From the NCBI RefSeq assembly GCF_902806685.2, contig NC_048541.1:6197465-6261464 (forward strand): a stretch of 64,000 nucleotides of DNA, read 5' to 3'. Positions 37,701-51,414 of the stretch are shown here, piece by piece. Within the stretch, counting starts at the first letter, position 1. Each line of letters begins with the position of its first letter. The DNA comes from Maniola hyperantus. Taxonomy: Eukaryota > Arthropoda > Insecta > Lepidoptera > Nymphalidae. Under the pieces are notes generated by a model. That model did no database searches. It was not told the origin of the DNA and was given only the letters and a program-made list of their open reading frames with translations. The translations under genes were made by a program, and so were the position numbers.

Positions 37701-40700
37701 TTCTTATCTTCTTTGTCTACTACACCTAAAAATGAACAATTATTTCGTTAAGGTACATATTTTGACAGTCATAAAAATAGTCATATACAATTAACAAACA
37801 TCCATTACATGAATGACTAAAAACGTTAGTGGAATACAAAGTTAAGAAGGTATTCTTTGCAGTGGTAATTATGCAAACAAGATGTGATTTTAATGTCGCA
37901 TTTTGTTACGCAAATGCGACTAATTACTAAGGCTAGAGATTTTTGTTATTTTACTTAACTTAAAGTAAACTTAATTGCTTAGACGACGTATCCTTACCTC
38001 TGGTATTAATTAGTGTGTTGAATGCCTTTTCTCGCATTAAGTTCGCATATTGAAATATTACAAATATGAGTGATACTAAGTAAAGATACATGTAAAATCC
38101 CTGTAAAAGATGCAATAATAATTATGCTATATTCTAATGTTATACTTAAGTAATATTTATTTCTACTTTCTATTTCTACAAAAATGTGTAAAGCATGTCT
38201 TTGATTTTGATGGTGGTTTTACCTGATAATAAGCATCTGGTACACCGTTTGCTATAACTTCAGTTACTGGAAATGCCAATCCAAGCACTACTAAAAGTTT
38301 AGCGTATAGAGCAGATAATGCTTTGCTCAAGGCTTCGCTAAAAATAACCAAACCATTAAAACGTTATGTAGTTATGGCGAAACATTTATGTTACCACAAT
38401 TATTGTGAAAAACGACGTGAAAGTAAAGAAATAAAACGACCTTTTTGAGAGAGAATGGAGATATATGACGTGCAGTATATTGAAAACATATTCATATTTT
38501 AATTACAATTTGTGAGGAGCATTTATAGCGAATGCTAACAAAAGCATTGTCAAGCAGTCTCTCTGTTAACAACTGAAGTGTATGCTTTTGAATTGTGTGG
38601 ACGCATTGTAGGTGTCAAGTATTGTCAGAGATATAATGCAGGCATAGCGCCATCGGAGCTATTTAGTTTGAAATAGGTCTCTCGTCTAGTACATCGGTTA
38701 TAGTCGTGATGAGCCTTTTAGCATCTAATTCTATTTGAAAATATGGGTAGGTAATCTAAAGCAATATGTTTTTATATGGTTAAGGTTACATTTCTAAGCC
38801 AATTTATATTAGGACTAGTAGGTAAATGAATGATACATGATGTTAGAAACGAAATGAAACTGGACATAAAAATTTTACTGATAACTTTTATACAGTGCGT
38901 AAGGGAAGTATGGATTTTATAGGCGTATGACTACAGATACACTCTATACAATTTTTGAGCATAGGTGTTGGAACCGAAGCCCCATACAGTTCTTGAGTTT
39001 ACCACACACCCTTCAGTATTTTAAAGAACTTTCTTTACACGCTGTATACTGTAATATTTTGTTCTTACTGGCCCATGATTTCCGCGGCAGACGCAGGGTG
39101 CTCATGGGTTGAAGCCATAGAGGTTCGCGAATTGGGCGACAGCTCTGACAAGAAACGTCTTTGTGTAGCAGCGCATAGTGCAAGAGCTTGTGACGGACGT
39201 CGAAACGCTGCTATTATCGCCGACGGTCGCCTTTGCAGAATAGAATATCAAAAATTTACATATAGGTACCTACAGGAATATGGTAGTAATGTAAGGCCAC
39301 TATGTAAAAACGTTTTCAAAAATATTGACAGTCTTTAATTAGGTAACTTGTCCGACTGCCGACGATTAGCGAGAAACGAGTTGCGCTATAAACCAGTCTC
39401 GTTGCTGCCAATTTGTTTTCAGAAACGAATTGGCAGCTACGAGAAACGAGTGTATAGTTGGGATAGTTTTTTAGTTGTCTCTCTTATCGAGAGTCACATT
39501 TTTGTTCCGTTTGCCGTAGAGACCCTGGGGCCATGGAGTCTTAATGCAAATTTTTTTTAAGAGACCGCGATTAATAGCCTAATCTGGTGACAGAAGGCTC
39601 TGGTGGCTCATTTTTTGCGCAACGGAGGCTGGCTGGCCAGCGTGGAAATGCAGCCAGTATTCTTGGCACCATTCCACGTGAGCATGATTTGTAAAGTAAT
39701 CAGATAAGGCTAGCTTTAAGTTGTATTATAATATTTTCATTTAAAATAAAATTAAAACTAGAATAAATGATTTTTATTCAATGGGCCAAAAACGTTAGGA
39801 TTAAAGAGAAAAAATGTTATTACTCCATTTTGTTCGCCAATTCCTTATAAAAATATAAAGTGTGTGGATTTCATTTTGTTTACTATACTAAGTATTTAGA
39901 TAAATACGTACCTTGTGTTAAGGTTAGCTGCGAGTTTGGAATCTATGTCATGGGAGACACGTCGACTGTTCGGCAAGGAATTCTGAATAAGCGGTTCCTG
40001 AACTGGGCTTAACATTGCCTGGGTGCGCTCCCTTAGATGCCCCAGGTCGGAGTACGACGACTCATCACTGATGGTGAAAAAACAGAAATTAAAATCATCT
40101 TTTTCTTCTTCAAATTCAATTCAATTTTCGTCTAATTACCTACCTGGTTAGGAAACCTAATATTTTTACATGTTTACATATTCAGTAACATTAACGTAGT
40201 GATATGTTTTACTCAGAATAACCAAATTTTAATTTTGGCACCTTAACTATTCTGATTTTAAAAGTTTACTATTAGTCTGAACCTCACCTAAGCCCTTTTT
40301 GAAAAATTAATATTAAAATTCCCTTGTAAAAAAGTGTGATGGCTTAGGTATAAAGCCCAAATAGCTCTGTGTGTAAAAATATAGAACGACACATATTATG
40401 GTAGAGACCGGATTACAAGTTTAGAGCTTAGTTTTGAGTTCGTTTGAGAGCAGACGAGCTTGAACAGTGTTATGCGACACAAAGCGGTCTATCAAAGGTC
40501 ATAAATATTTTCACAGCTCATGTACTGGTTCTTCACCGAAATCCCTCTTTGTGTACGCATTTCATACTTTCCGATCTCATACAGACTGATCGAAAGCGCG
40601 TCCTGAATTGGACTTTCAGAAATCAGAATTTAATATATAAAACCATTGCAACATCATGGTTTATATTTTATTTCATAAAATATTTAAATAAATACTTCTT

Positions 40701-43700
40701 ATTTACTAGGCGAATTATTTTTGCAGCATTTTCCAAGTATTAGGATTAAGCGCATTAAATACAAATATACAGTATATCAAATTATTATTTCTCACTTCTG
40801 ATTACAAGTTACTAAGCAAAAGATTCAAATTAATAGATTCCTTTTATTTAGAGTACCTACTCAATATTTTTATTTAAAGTTTTAAAAATAGGAATCCAGT
40901 CTTTCTTTATTGAGCTATTTCGACTCCAAGACTAAGCGCCAAATCTCCAAATATTATGCTCCTATATCTACGGCGTCTATGATCCCGTAAGCTTCCATAA
41001 ATATCTATCTTTTGAATTTCAAAAATATAACACATTCATGCATGAAGTCTTTGTTTACCAGATTTGTATAGAATTTATCTCTCGACTCTAGTATCATAAG
41101 GTCGGATGTGGATTTTTGCTACTTTTCAGGAGAGCCAAAACAAAAATGCTAGGGAAATCGGGTCATAATTTCTAAACTACTAGAGATACAATTTCAGTTG
41201 TTTTTGTAATATTTAACACTTAACTGTACCTATCATTAACCATTACTAGAAATACTTTATCATTAATAAATAAAATATAAACTCACAATTTCTTCAAAAT
41301 GGACGATATGCGACTTTATGCTGGTAATATTCGTAACTGTGCTAAAAAATTGTGTGCATAAGTTGTAAACCGACTTTATGGCTGCAATTTTTACTATTAC
41401 AAATTTGAAATAAAAGTCGGATCTATTACTTAATATTTCATAATACGTCTTAACTGATTATACATAAGTAATATTCGGACAAAAGATCACAGTAGCTATC
41501 TCACAAAAAACATTTAGGAGTTTTGTGAGATAGCAACAATGTACCTATCTGATTTTTCTGAAACTGATTAGTTAGATCTGAAACATAATAATTGCATTCG
41601 CCCGATAGTCTGACCATTGCATCCGTGTAAACCTTGTGTCTTCTGAATGAATGAAAATAACATTTACAAATTCACAAATAAAGCCCATTAATTAAAAACA
41701 ACGGCCAAAAATTGAAAAAAAAATTTACAAAGTAATTAGAAACCTACAGTGGGCCAAACATTTTTTGTGGAATTGCATACATGACGGTTACATCAATATA
41801 GAAATCTAAAACATGCCAACATAGCCTGATTTTCCTTATAATGATTAGGTACGTAAAGTAAGAATGGGGGTCAGCAGGTACCTACTGCAAAAGTTGGTTA
41901 TATTTTACAGTGGATAATGGTTTCTCATTATGTCGTATATTGGGCGAAAGCGGGGAAGAATTTTTAAGTTTATATGTACCTATAACATACTAATGAAATA
42001 CAAAAAAGTCTTTAAAGTAAGTAGTTTTAATAAAAAATTAACACCCAGCATTATTGCGTTAGTTGTAGCCAGGTAATATATTCCGAAATCTGAAAATCCC
42101 CGCCGTTCTTATTTTTTTTTTGATATAACAAATGGTCTATCACCTTTGTAAAGGGATGTGGTCTTTAAAAATATGTTGTAGTGCCAAATCAAACTTATCA
42201 AAAAGTTTTTTTCCTTCGCATGTTCATGTAAACTGTGACCAATCTCTTAGTTTAGTAATCTGCATTGTTTTCAGCTGTTCCCTTTTTTTCTATTTGTGCA
42301 TGGATTATATCTTACTCCACGTAGGTACATGTTGCATTTTAGCATAAAGCTTGTGATTTATCACTTTTTAGTGTGGCAATCCTTATAATAATCATAAGTA
42401 AGCCATAACGATTATCATGCTCCGATAATGACCGACACAATTTTCAGACCACAAAGTCGATTCTTCAACAATTTCGAGAATACTTTGTTTCTTCTCTAGT
42501 AGATTAATGAAATAAGACTAGATACTGTTTTATTCCTTCCGCTGCAGCTGATGTTTTCAGACCACATTAAAGTAGCAACACTGCTGGTAGCATCATGAAT
42601 CGTTTTTAAGGTGCAGAAACTACGCAGGTATAAGGATTTACTGTTAGTCAAATCCGGCATTGCCACTTTTTTAATAAAAAAAATACTTTCTGCTTTCTTG
42701 AAAATTCCATTGCTTCTGTTTCGACTGTTCTTTTTAACAGATACTTTTTTAAACTGTTTCTTTCGTGTTTTAGTTAAGTTTTTTTATTTTTTTACTTTCA
42801 CTTTTATTAGTTGTTTAATTAATAAATTAATTTATACTACATTTATATTTAAATTAACATAATCTAAAGCTTCCTATAATTAGGTATGTTTTGTTAGAAT
42901 CACTATCATCACATATTGTAGGTGACTTATAATTTCTGCTCTCGATTAATATGAAATTCGGTCGATTATAAGACGGGTAAAGAAGAAAAAAATTGATTAG
43001 GTACTCTAATTTTTTAAGGCTACCTTAAAAACTAGGGCAATAAATTTTTGAACTGATGATTTGAACTATGATTCATAAAAAACACCATAAATGCACGGTT
43101 TTTTGCTTAGTGGGGTATTATTATAATATAGTTTTAGATTTCCATGGTGTGATTTTTGTGGTCCTAAAAGATTTTCTAGTCTACATTTTCATAATGTCTT
43201 CAGCTTTATTCGGGCTCCTTACTTTTTTCCCGCAGTTTAGTCCAAAATTTTGGTGAAATAGGATGGATCTCCTACCTATTAATCACATCAACTTTAATGT
43301 AGTCACAAACAAAAAGCTTTATTTCAACTTACTTCCATGAATTTTATTGCAAAATTATTTATATTACAAGGCAAAAAGTCTTAAATGATTCACAGTCCAA
43401 ATATTAATACAAAAAATTCGAAGCATAACATCTGTTGTGATTTTACCTAACAAAATTATTACATATTTTAGAAGCAGAAGTGCGTAACTGGAGTACCAGC
43501 TAGTATTACAAATAAACTAATTTCGTAGCATAATGGTCGAACTCAAAATACATCTATCATTTTTCTCCATTGCTTTGGTGCATACATACGCAAGTCAAAA
43601 AATATAATTATGGTTCTCCAAATTTTTAGAATGTGTTCAGATACGACATTATGCATGTATTTATCTTTGCAACGAAAAGAGATAGAAATACTGGTGTCAG

Positions 43701-45186
43701 CTTGGCAGAAAGAGCCCGAAATGCTCATTACATTTATGTAAAAAAGTGAGTTTGGTCGGAAGTACACATCCGACCTTATGATACTAGAGTCGAGATCTAT
43801 TGTTTACCAAAGTTTGCATCACACAATTTTAATATTACCTACATGGACAAGTAACTACCTACAGTATGCGAAAGTTCGAGATGGCAAACGGGGTGGGAAC
43901 GCCCTGCACACCCGCACAGCCCCCGCTCTAACCCGGTGCGGGCGAGCGCGATTGACGTGCAGGTGTGCGGGGTTTCTCCCGCCTCATACCCCGATTGCCA
44001 TCTCGACCTGTCGCGTACAATAGTGATAAAATAGATAAAAACGCTTTTAATTAATATTCTACCTAGCGTAGCTACCATCAGCAAATGGTAGAAAGACTTA
44101 AAGCAAGAGATTTCTTTAATAAACAAAGAAGTATGCGTGCAACTGATCTCATAAGATAAGCGATATGATCTAACCAAGACAAAGAAAGAACGTAAAGGCA
44201 TTTTAAAAGAAACTTTAATTAAATCGTTAGCATAATATTATCTTAACTTTGCGGCTGGAAATATGAATAAAATAATGCTGAAATAATAAAAATAATATTG
44301 AAATCAGTATTTTTTGGACTAAATGTAAAATAAAACAAGATAGTTTTATTTACAGATGGAGGGCGAGTAACAATATGTAGGTTCTATTACTAAAAACGGC
44401 CAAGTGTGTGGCGGGCCACGCGCAGTGTAGGGTTCCGTAGTCACAATTAACCTCGAAATACAGATATGACTCCTTAACTTGTGAACCCTACTTAGCCATG
44501 ATAGTTTTCCTTTAAAATTGATTATATGTATATATACTACTGATAGATGCCACACTTTCAAAAAACCAAACTTCCCAAAATCGCAACAAAGAATTAATAG
44601 TTTAAATAAGTAGTTTAGGCACCACACACCTAAGTCCCCGCAGGTCGTCTTGCAGAACAGATGTGTTTGGCTTGTGCGTGTGATCATCTCCGCGAGCGCG
44701 AAAAATGCTTGATAAACTCAAACGTAAGTATTTATTGTTGCATAACTTTATAAGTAGGTACCAATAAGTTCCGTTCTGTTTTTTTATGTCAATACATTGG
44801 TTCATAAAGTATCTACACAACTAGGTGTTAATCTCTGTTTTGTACTTAATTTAGTTAAAAATGAAAGGGCATCTATCCTTATCAAAAAGGATAGACGCCT
44901 CGATTTTTTGCGGGATAGATGCCCTTAGGAGTTCCTTAGGGGCATCTATCCCCCATACCCTTTTACATATAATATGTCAGCGTATTTTAACTATTTTAAT
45001 GTTGTTATGGAACTACTATATATTTTGAAATATAGTTCTCAGAAATAGACCAAAACAACATGGGAATCAATGAAATTACATAGGGAACGTTAAAAGTTAA
45101 ATGTTGAGTTATTTTTTGTTGGAAAGGGTTTTTTTAGGGTTCCGTACCTAAAAAGAAAAAACAGAACCCTTATAGGATCACTTTGT

Positions 45187-45217
<31 letters not shown>

Positions 45218-46044
45218 CTGTCAAAAAACCTACAGGGTACTTTCCGTTGACCTAGAATCATGAAATTTGGCAGGTAGGTAGATCTTATAGCTGACATTTG
45301 GGGAAAAATCTGAATTTAGGGTTAGATCACACAAAATAAATTAAATTGTGATCATGAACTAATAATTAGTATTTTCAACTTTCGAACTAAGTGACAATAT
45401 CAAGTGGGGTATCATATGAAAGGTCTTCACTTGTACATTCTAAAACAGATTTTTATTTATTTTTATGCATCATAGTTTTTGATTTATCGTGCAAAATGTC
45501 GAAAAAATACGACTGTAGTACGGAACCCTCATTGCGCGAGCCTGACTCGCACTTGGCCGGTTTTTTTTTAATTTTAATATGGTTGTGAGACTCACTTTAG
45601 AATTATGTTCAAAGATTATAAATAAAACATTTTAATAATTACATATTTTACTTATTTTTTACCATAGGGCATCTATACTTGGCATTTTCATGGCGGGGCA
45701 TCTATGCCTTCAAAAGGCATCTATCCCCATAAAAATGAGTCTGCAAAACTTCAATTTTTGCAAAACCAGTAATTGTTAGGTCAACAAAAACTAGTCGTGA
45801 CGTTACATGAAAGATAAAACTAGCTATACTAACAGGTATCATTCAAATTATATTATTATTTTTGAAATTAGAACTTTTTTCAAAAATTGGGCATCTATCA
45901 CGCCATTACCCTAATTAGTTTTTTGATTTTTTAAACATACCTGTCATTATCATTTTCCTCTTGGACGGTGTCCATATCAGTTACAGTGACGCCCGGACGC
46001 GTCTCAGTCGCTTCGCACAGTGGAATCCTCTTGGCTGAATTCAT
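34781..46044 (-). CDS. Otopetrin-family proton channel, paralogue B
   Basis: Predicted plasma-membrane proton channel, same family as paralogue A. There are twelve coding exons on the minus strand: 46044-45941, 40067-39912, 38337-38223, 38100-37998, 37725-37609, 37537-37086, 37005-36906, 36681-36509, 36432-36318, 36081-35927, 35732-35586 and 34954-34781. All are GT-AG with matching phases and give 636 aa. The ATG follows an acceptor directly, so a non-coding first exon must lie upstream. Blocks: KALSALYAKLLVVLGLAFP (segment 1), GFYMYLYLVSLIFVIF, RYGSFYLRLGAIAFGIGSMV, YSGLEFGEYFEM, GFMHMIATNLCEWLYVLVEE, CTIEYSLICAVILYEMWKE, HFSVDCSHAHRGLFAGILL, KKPGRQLVTFLLVANMAMW and FYGPWAWTIITHVSMPLAIF. The loop before segment 6 has fewer sequons (NSS, NST, NAS) than in A. 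Relative to A, extra introns separate segments 3/4, 8/9 and the loop before 7. Intron 1 is ~5.9 kb and repeat-filled. Confidence 0.94.
35083..35330 (+). repeat. Interspersed repeat, 'aaaaaggaggtggttctcaa'
   Basis: Intronic copy in otopetrin B with 'gtttcaaaaaggaggtggtt', a T-rich tract and 'ttttggaagtcggtttttt' at the far end. Similar copies lie at 50378-50570 and near 56140. Confidence 0.65.
39600..39730 (+). repeat. Dispersed repeat tail
   Basis: 'gctggccagcgtggaaatgc', 'agtattcttggcaccattcc' and 'agataaggctagctttaag' are found inverted at 46310-46425. The two copies lie on either side of otopetrin B exons 1-2. Just upstream at 39408-39436 is a short hairpin around 'gctgccaattt'. Confidence 0.7.
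41081..43794. mobile_element. Candidate DNA transposon with 30-bp perfect inverted ends
   Basis: 'ctcgactctagtatcataag' followed by 'gtcggatgtg' at 41081-41110 is repeated exactly, inverted, at 43765-43794. 'atct' flanks both ends and could be a 4-bp target duplication. The 2.7-kb interior is AT-rich with short degenerate open stretches but no transposase I can recognise. 'ccgactttat' motifs recur near the left end. A 41-bp hairpin ('gctatctcacaaaa' arms) lies at 41494-41534. It lies in intron 2 of the transcribed otopetrin B order (between 45941 and 40067), i.e. its large first coding intron. Confidence 0.6.
43864..44018. repeat. MITE, intact copy of the 12821-13384 family
   Basis: The inverted ends 'gcgaaagttcgagatggca' and 'tgccatctcgacctgtcgcg' are followed by paired 'ggggtgggaacgccctgcac' / 'gtgcaggtgtgcggggtttc'. 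The centre is 'ctaacccggtgcgggcg'. It is GC-rich in an AT-rich intron. Confidence 0.85.
44865..45905. repeat. Cluster of GGGCATCTATCC motifs, split by another repeat
   Basis: At least seven copies of (g)ggcatctat occur: 44867, 44912 (inverted), 44940, 45667, 45696, 45716 and 45889. The two groups sit either side of the repeat at 45133-45572. The last copy is ~40 bases inside the first coding intron of otopetrin B, counting from its donor at 45940. The layout suggests one element with subterminal repeats that was later interrupted. Confidence 0.65.
45133..45572 (+). repeat. Interspersed repeat, close copy of 28093-28527
   Basis: Same ends and order as 28093-28527, with a (gtct)n tract of seven or so units. 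Long identical stretches include 'gttgacctagaatca' and 'ggcaggtaggtagatcttat'. Confidence 0.85.
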
Positions 46045-48479
46045 CTATGAAATGACAACATCATCACTTGGCCTTGCTAACAAAACATTCAGATCAATCT
46101 AAATTATCCTGAAGTACCACATATTGTATAACGTTAATTTGAAATACTTACTAAATAAAGGGAAAAGTTTAAACGCGCACTAGTTTTTTCATTCGATTCG
46201 AGGGTGATATTGGGTTAGAGCATTACTCATTAGGTAAAATATAGATTATTTTAAATATATATGTTTCTTTTTCTAGTAGAAAATATTACAATAAAACCTT
46301 AAGTTAGCCTTATCTAATTACTATACAAATAATTCCCGCGTGAAATGGTGCCAAGAATACTAGCTTCATTTCCGCGCTGGACAGTCAGGCTGATCCGCTG
46401 CTTTATTTTGTCCATAATAATAGACATGGTATTATGGGAGTTGAACAAAAAGGGTTGCCTAAAAGGTTTGCATGCCTAGGCAAAATACAAGTCTTAATAA
46501 ACTTTGCATATATCTGAGAAATAATCAAAAGCTTAGGGCACCTACCTGTCTATTAAATGTTTGCTAGATTTTTTCCTGCAATACTTTTTCATTGCCCTAA
46601 TCTTCAACGAGGTACTGAAGCGCTCGGCGTTAGTAATTGAATTGACACGGCACATCCAAATTGCTTTTGGCGAATGTTTTTATTTTTTCATTTTATTCCA
46701 TTTGAACTATAGGTACATGAATATGACTGCTAAAGACATACGTCTCCTATGATGCTCAGTTACTTCTGAGCGGCAAAATGTGATTCTGTTGGCGGAGATG
46801 TTTCATTGAGATCATTATCATGGCTCAGATATGCAGATTATGATAGATAACTAATCCTATAATATCCATTTGGTTGTATTATCGCCTACTTTTTGTTACT
46901 GAAGCCCCACTTCAGTCTGTCAATAAATTGAACAAAACATTTCATAGAGTTGATATTTTTAAGCTATTCTAATTTCTAACATTATTCTGTGAGACATATA
47001 ATAATAATAGGTAAGTAGTATATATATACAATAATTTTATTCAATATTAATAGAGCAGGTAAGTGTATGCCATGTATCATACTTTTGTATATAAAGGAAA
47101 TGTAAAATGTATTTAAATTTTATGTACTTAAATGTACTTATATATATCCCTTCTAAATTATTATACTCACCATTTTAAACTTCTTTTATTCCTTTATTCT
47201 CTGTAAAAAGATAAAAAAGTGATCTCATATTGAGTATTTTATTTAATGTTTATTTTAATAAAGACAAAGATTAAAGAGTAAGTTTGTTTGTCTTGTGTCC
47301 GCCGGGCGGTCCGCTCTAAGGTTGTTAGGTTGTTGAATAAGTTTCTGAATTAAGAGAACTGAAAGTTTTCTCATCTCGAGATTACAGCAAAGTGTTTACC
47401 GTTTGGCTGTAGGATGCGGCCGCGTCGCCGACACCCCTCCAGCCTCCTAGTCATGTCTAATAACGCTATACTCGATATTTTTAAAACTTATTACTTTTTA
47501 TGTCTCAAACTAATAATTGCGGACTGAATACTAAATGGCTAGAAAGTTAAATGAGTTTCTTAATTACATTTACAATGTATTGTTTCAATTTGCATTTTTA
47601 TCATGAGTTTTATGATCGTCCAATGAGTGATATGATGTCATTTCTATCAAGATGATACTAGCTTTAATGTTTTTTAATAAGCTAAAATTCTTACTTAGGT
47701 TGAAAATTTAAGATACCTGATAATAAAACGATAACCTAAAAATTCGGTTGTTTAGTAAATTATTACAGGTAAAATAAAAATTGTATTTCTTAATTATCAC
47801 AAGTATTTACAAATAAGTGCATTTATATCAATATGAGAGTGAGTTTTGCGGCCACCATTCTACATAATAATATTATCTACGACCAGCATAGCGAAGACTA
47901 CGACCAAAGATATTTTACTTGTCAATATCTTTGGCTACGGCTACGAGAGACGACTACCTACTACTGATAGCGGTAGACCGTATAGTTCGTCTATATTTAC
48001 CTAAAGGTAACTTTGCCAACTTTGCTTTAATTTTTTTTTGTCAAAATACCAACAACTTACACTAGACGCCTTTTAGTAGCATATTAAGTATAACTCTTTG
48101 TTTTGGTTGCATAATTTTACAAGTATCGATGGAGCGCGTCCCTAGCAGAACATTCTCAGTATTTTCATAAAATATTTGCGTGAGTGTATCGCACCTGATG
48201 CCTTAGATGTCGCTGCACTCTAAACTCGCCGTGATTTATGCAAACAAAAAGCCGCTAGCAAATATTGAAGTGAAAAAGTAACTACGGGTGCCGCAAAATA
48301 ATCTGTTGTACAAATAGTAAATAATATTTCAAAATATTTCACAGGAAACAAAAAGAATACTTAATAATATAATACATAGAGTACAGAACATATATTATTA
48401 TTTTGAGAAATTAATCTCCTCATGTTTTTGTTGAAGAAAAAAAGATCAATATGGCAGATCAGTCTTGTTTTTTAATTTT

Positions 48480-48720
48480 TAGGGATCCGTACCCGGAGGG
48501 TGCCAACATGACCCTACTACTAAGCCTTTGCTATCCATCCGTCGGTCCGTCCATCTGTCTGTCAGCGGGCTGTAGCTCGTGAACCATAAAGGTAGAGTTG
48601 TCACATAATGTGTATTTCCATTGCCGCTATACAAATAATAAAAATTGCAAAATGGTCGCCAAGAATATTATTTCTCGTACGACGCGATGGTGTAACACGT
48701 TTGTGACGTAAGATTTGTTA
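48480..48720 (+). repeat. Interspersed repeat related to 530-765
   Basis: 'agggatccgtacccggaggg', 'gggctgtagctcgtgaacca' and 'ttgccgctatacaaataat' match the 530-765 repeat in order. Confidence 0.65.
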
Positions 48721-49512
48721 CATGTTTGTTACCTGTTATCTCCCAAAGCCACCATGATCCAAACAAACATGCACACAAACGTTACTCCCAGTGTTGGGGA
48801 TGATAGGCAGAGAAACTTTCAGCTTTTATAAGATAACGAAGGTCTGGCACGCGTTGGCTCTTAGTCCATTATGTAAGAAGATGCGCTTTTTGCTTATGGA
48901 GCATTCCATGGTTTTGCAGTTTTTGTGAGATGTATTTACACCTGGGCTTAAATCCTAGACATTCACATTTGTTTCTTGTTCTTTGCCTGATGGAAAGTAA
49001 GTATAATACTTTTATTTTAACTAAAAGGATTTTGCTATTTTTATTCTCTACCATCATTCATTATCATTTTTATGAGTAGATGAATAAATAGATACTAGAA
49101 TTATGATATATTGTAATATAATATTTTGTATTTTGTTTTAATGTCAACAACAATATATTTTCACATAGGTAAATGGTTCAGATACTTTTCAACTTAAATG
49201 ATCTTGATGGTTTATTTTTTGGGGACTTCCCCATACGGAAAAATACTGGATTATTTTTAAAGAAAAACCGTTCTAAATGAGCCAAAATGTATCTTATAAT
49301 TGACGAGATGAACATGTAACTTATCTTAGTGTACGAATCATTTTTCCTTTTACTTACTGTACAAACCTACAATAAATAGTAATAAATAGTAGATGACCTA
49401 ATATTTTTTAGTTTGCTATATTATGCAACATGACTATATTTATATTTATTTTTCATGAAAACGGCTAGATTTGTTTAGTAGATGATTGTAATATGTCAAA
49501 ACATATGAAGGT

Positions 49513-49925
49513 GACTACATGCGAAAGTGTGTCTACTGTCTATCTGTCTGCTAGCTTTTCACGACCCAACAGTTTAACCGATTTTGATGAAATTTGGTAC
49601 AGAGTTAGCTTAATATCCCGGGGAAGGACTTTTTTTAAGGCTACATTTGATCTCGGAAAATCAAAGAGTTCTCACGGGATTTTTATAAACCGAAATCCTT
49701 GCGGTTGAAGGCGCAGACATCATCTAGTAATTTATATATTACAATGTCTGTATTTCTGCTAGTTTTTCACGGCCCATTGGATTAACCGATTTTAATGAAA
49801 TTTGTTACAGAATTACATTTTGTCCCCGGGCCAGACACAGGCTTCTTTTTATCCTTTTCTCCCGGAAAGTCAAAGAATTCCCATGGGATTTTTAAAATCT
49901 AAATCCACGGGACCAAGTCTTATCT
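49513..49925 (-). repeat. Two adjacent retroposon tails
   Basis: 49513-49728 and 49740-49925 each run from a 'gtctgt..ctgctag' head through 'aatttggtacaga' to a 'tccgcgg/ccacggg' end. They are degenerate tandem copies of the common tail in minus orientation. Confidence 0.7.
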
Positions 49926-50377
49926 AAATATACATTGAGACTCACACAAACGTGGTTGGAGTTTTCATGTAGGTATGAAATTTACTTATTACCTGATAGA
50001 TAAACTTATTAGCTGTCGTCGATTGGTCAAGTGCGATCATTGTAAACAATCACTCTGCACCAGTTAGCGCCTCAACTCGTGATCTATCTTAATTTGCGTA
50101 TTTTGCACGTTATTTGCGTCTATAATGTTAGACGCAAATAACAAATCATGAACGTATTTTATTATTCCTATCGTAAAATGTAATTATTAATTTATTAACG
50201 ATCTATGGTAAACAATGATGGTAGCTGTTAGTTGAAAAATCACATTTTAACAAATTAACACAAAACAATAATAAACTAGTAAGTATACGTATTAAGCTTC
50301 CTCTTAAACCATTCTATCTATCTATCTATCTTTTGATGAAAACCGTACAGAGGGACATACGGCGGGAAGAGACTTTA

Positions 50378-50690
50378 CTAACCGACTTCAAAAAAGGAGG
50401 AGGTTCTCAATTCGTCGGAATCTTACCACTACCACCAAAAAGTATTATTATGGCACTATATTAACTCTTGTATACATAATTTATTCGGTAATAAATTAAA
50501 TTATTTTTTAATTTTTAGTGTTTGTGGTTAGGTATTGAAGTCGGTTTTTATTTTTTTGTAATTTTTTATACTATGTAGAGACTATAGCTTGTGGCCGCGA
50601 CTTCATCCGCGTGGACTACACAAAATACTGCAAACCACATATTGAAATTGTTAGCTCAACACCAAATGAGCTATGTCGTTTGATAGGGAG
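50378..50690 (+). repeat. Interspersed repeats
   Basis: 50378-50570 is 'accgacttcaaaaaaggagg' to 'ggtattgaagtcggttttta', a copy of the 35083 family. 50588-50690 is a truncated start of the common tail ('tggccgcgacttcatccgcg'). Confidence 0.65.
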
Positions 50691-51414
50691 TTTATTTGCT
50701 ATGATGTAAAAATGCGTTGTTTTTTTATCAGATTGTCTTTATAGAGAAATGATTCAATGAACAAACTATTTTTATCAATTACAAACACTAAACACCTACA
50801 ATCTACATACTTATTATTCGTAAAAATAAACAATTTTTTCAGATTTGCTAAATGTAATTTTAAAACATTTAAAAGTATAAACATAGCTAAAAATAGGAAT
50901 TATTTTCACTAAATAATAAAATATTAGATAAGCGAGCAAAGTTTTGTAATAGCAAAATTAATATGGGCCGATTATGGTTAGCAAAATTACACTTAGCTGT
51001 TCAAAATTGAGAATATTAATTACCTCGATTATTGCGAAATAAATGGGTTTAACATAGTTTTAGAAATTAAATGAGGAAACAAATGCCTAAAATAAGTTTC
51101 AACGGGTAAATATAATAAAGGGCTGAATTACAATGTTAATTGTATTAATTAATTCTTAGTAGCAACTTACGTTCTTCATTAATCCTATGCCGTATTCATT
51201 TAGGTATTCACACACAGAAAATCGTCCATCAAATCAGAGGTGAGCACCATATTTTGCTTTATTTTGTACTGAAGTCATCTACCGAAGTCGCCAGCTGTAA
51301 TCAATACCTAGTATGCTAATTAAATGACGAATTTTATAGCACGATTTTAAATTGTATACATTTTATGGTTTATTGGCACCTTGATTAAAGTAACTATAAA
51401 TAAATATTACATTA

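Noticed and set aside
39075..39338. 87-residue plus-strand frame in the otopetrin B intron
   Set aside because: No recognisable domain, lies between dispersed repeats and has no matching splice partners or family motif.
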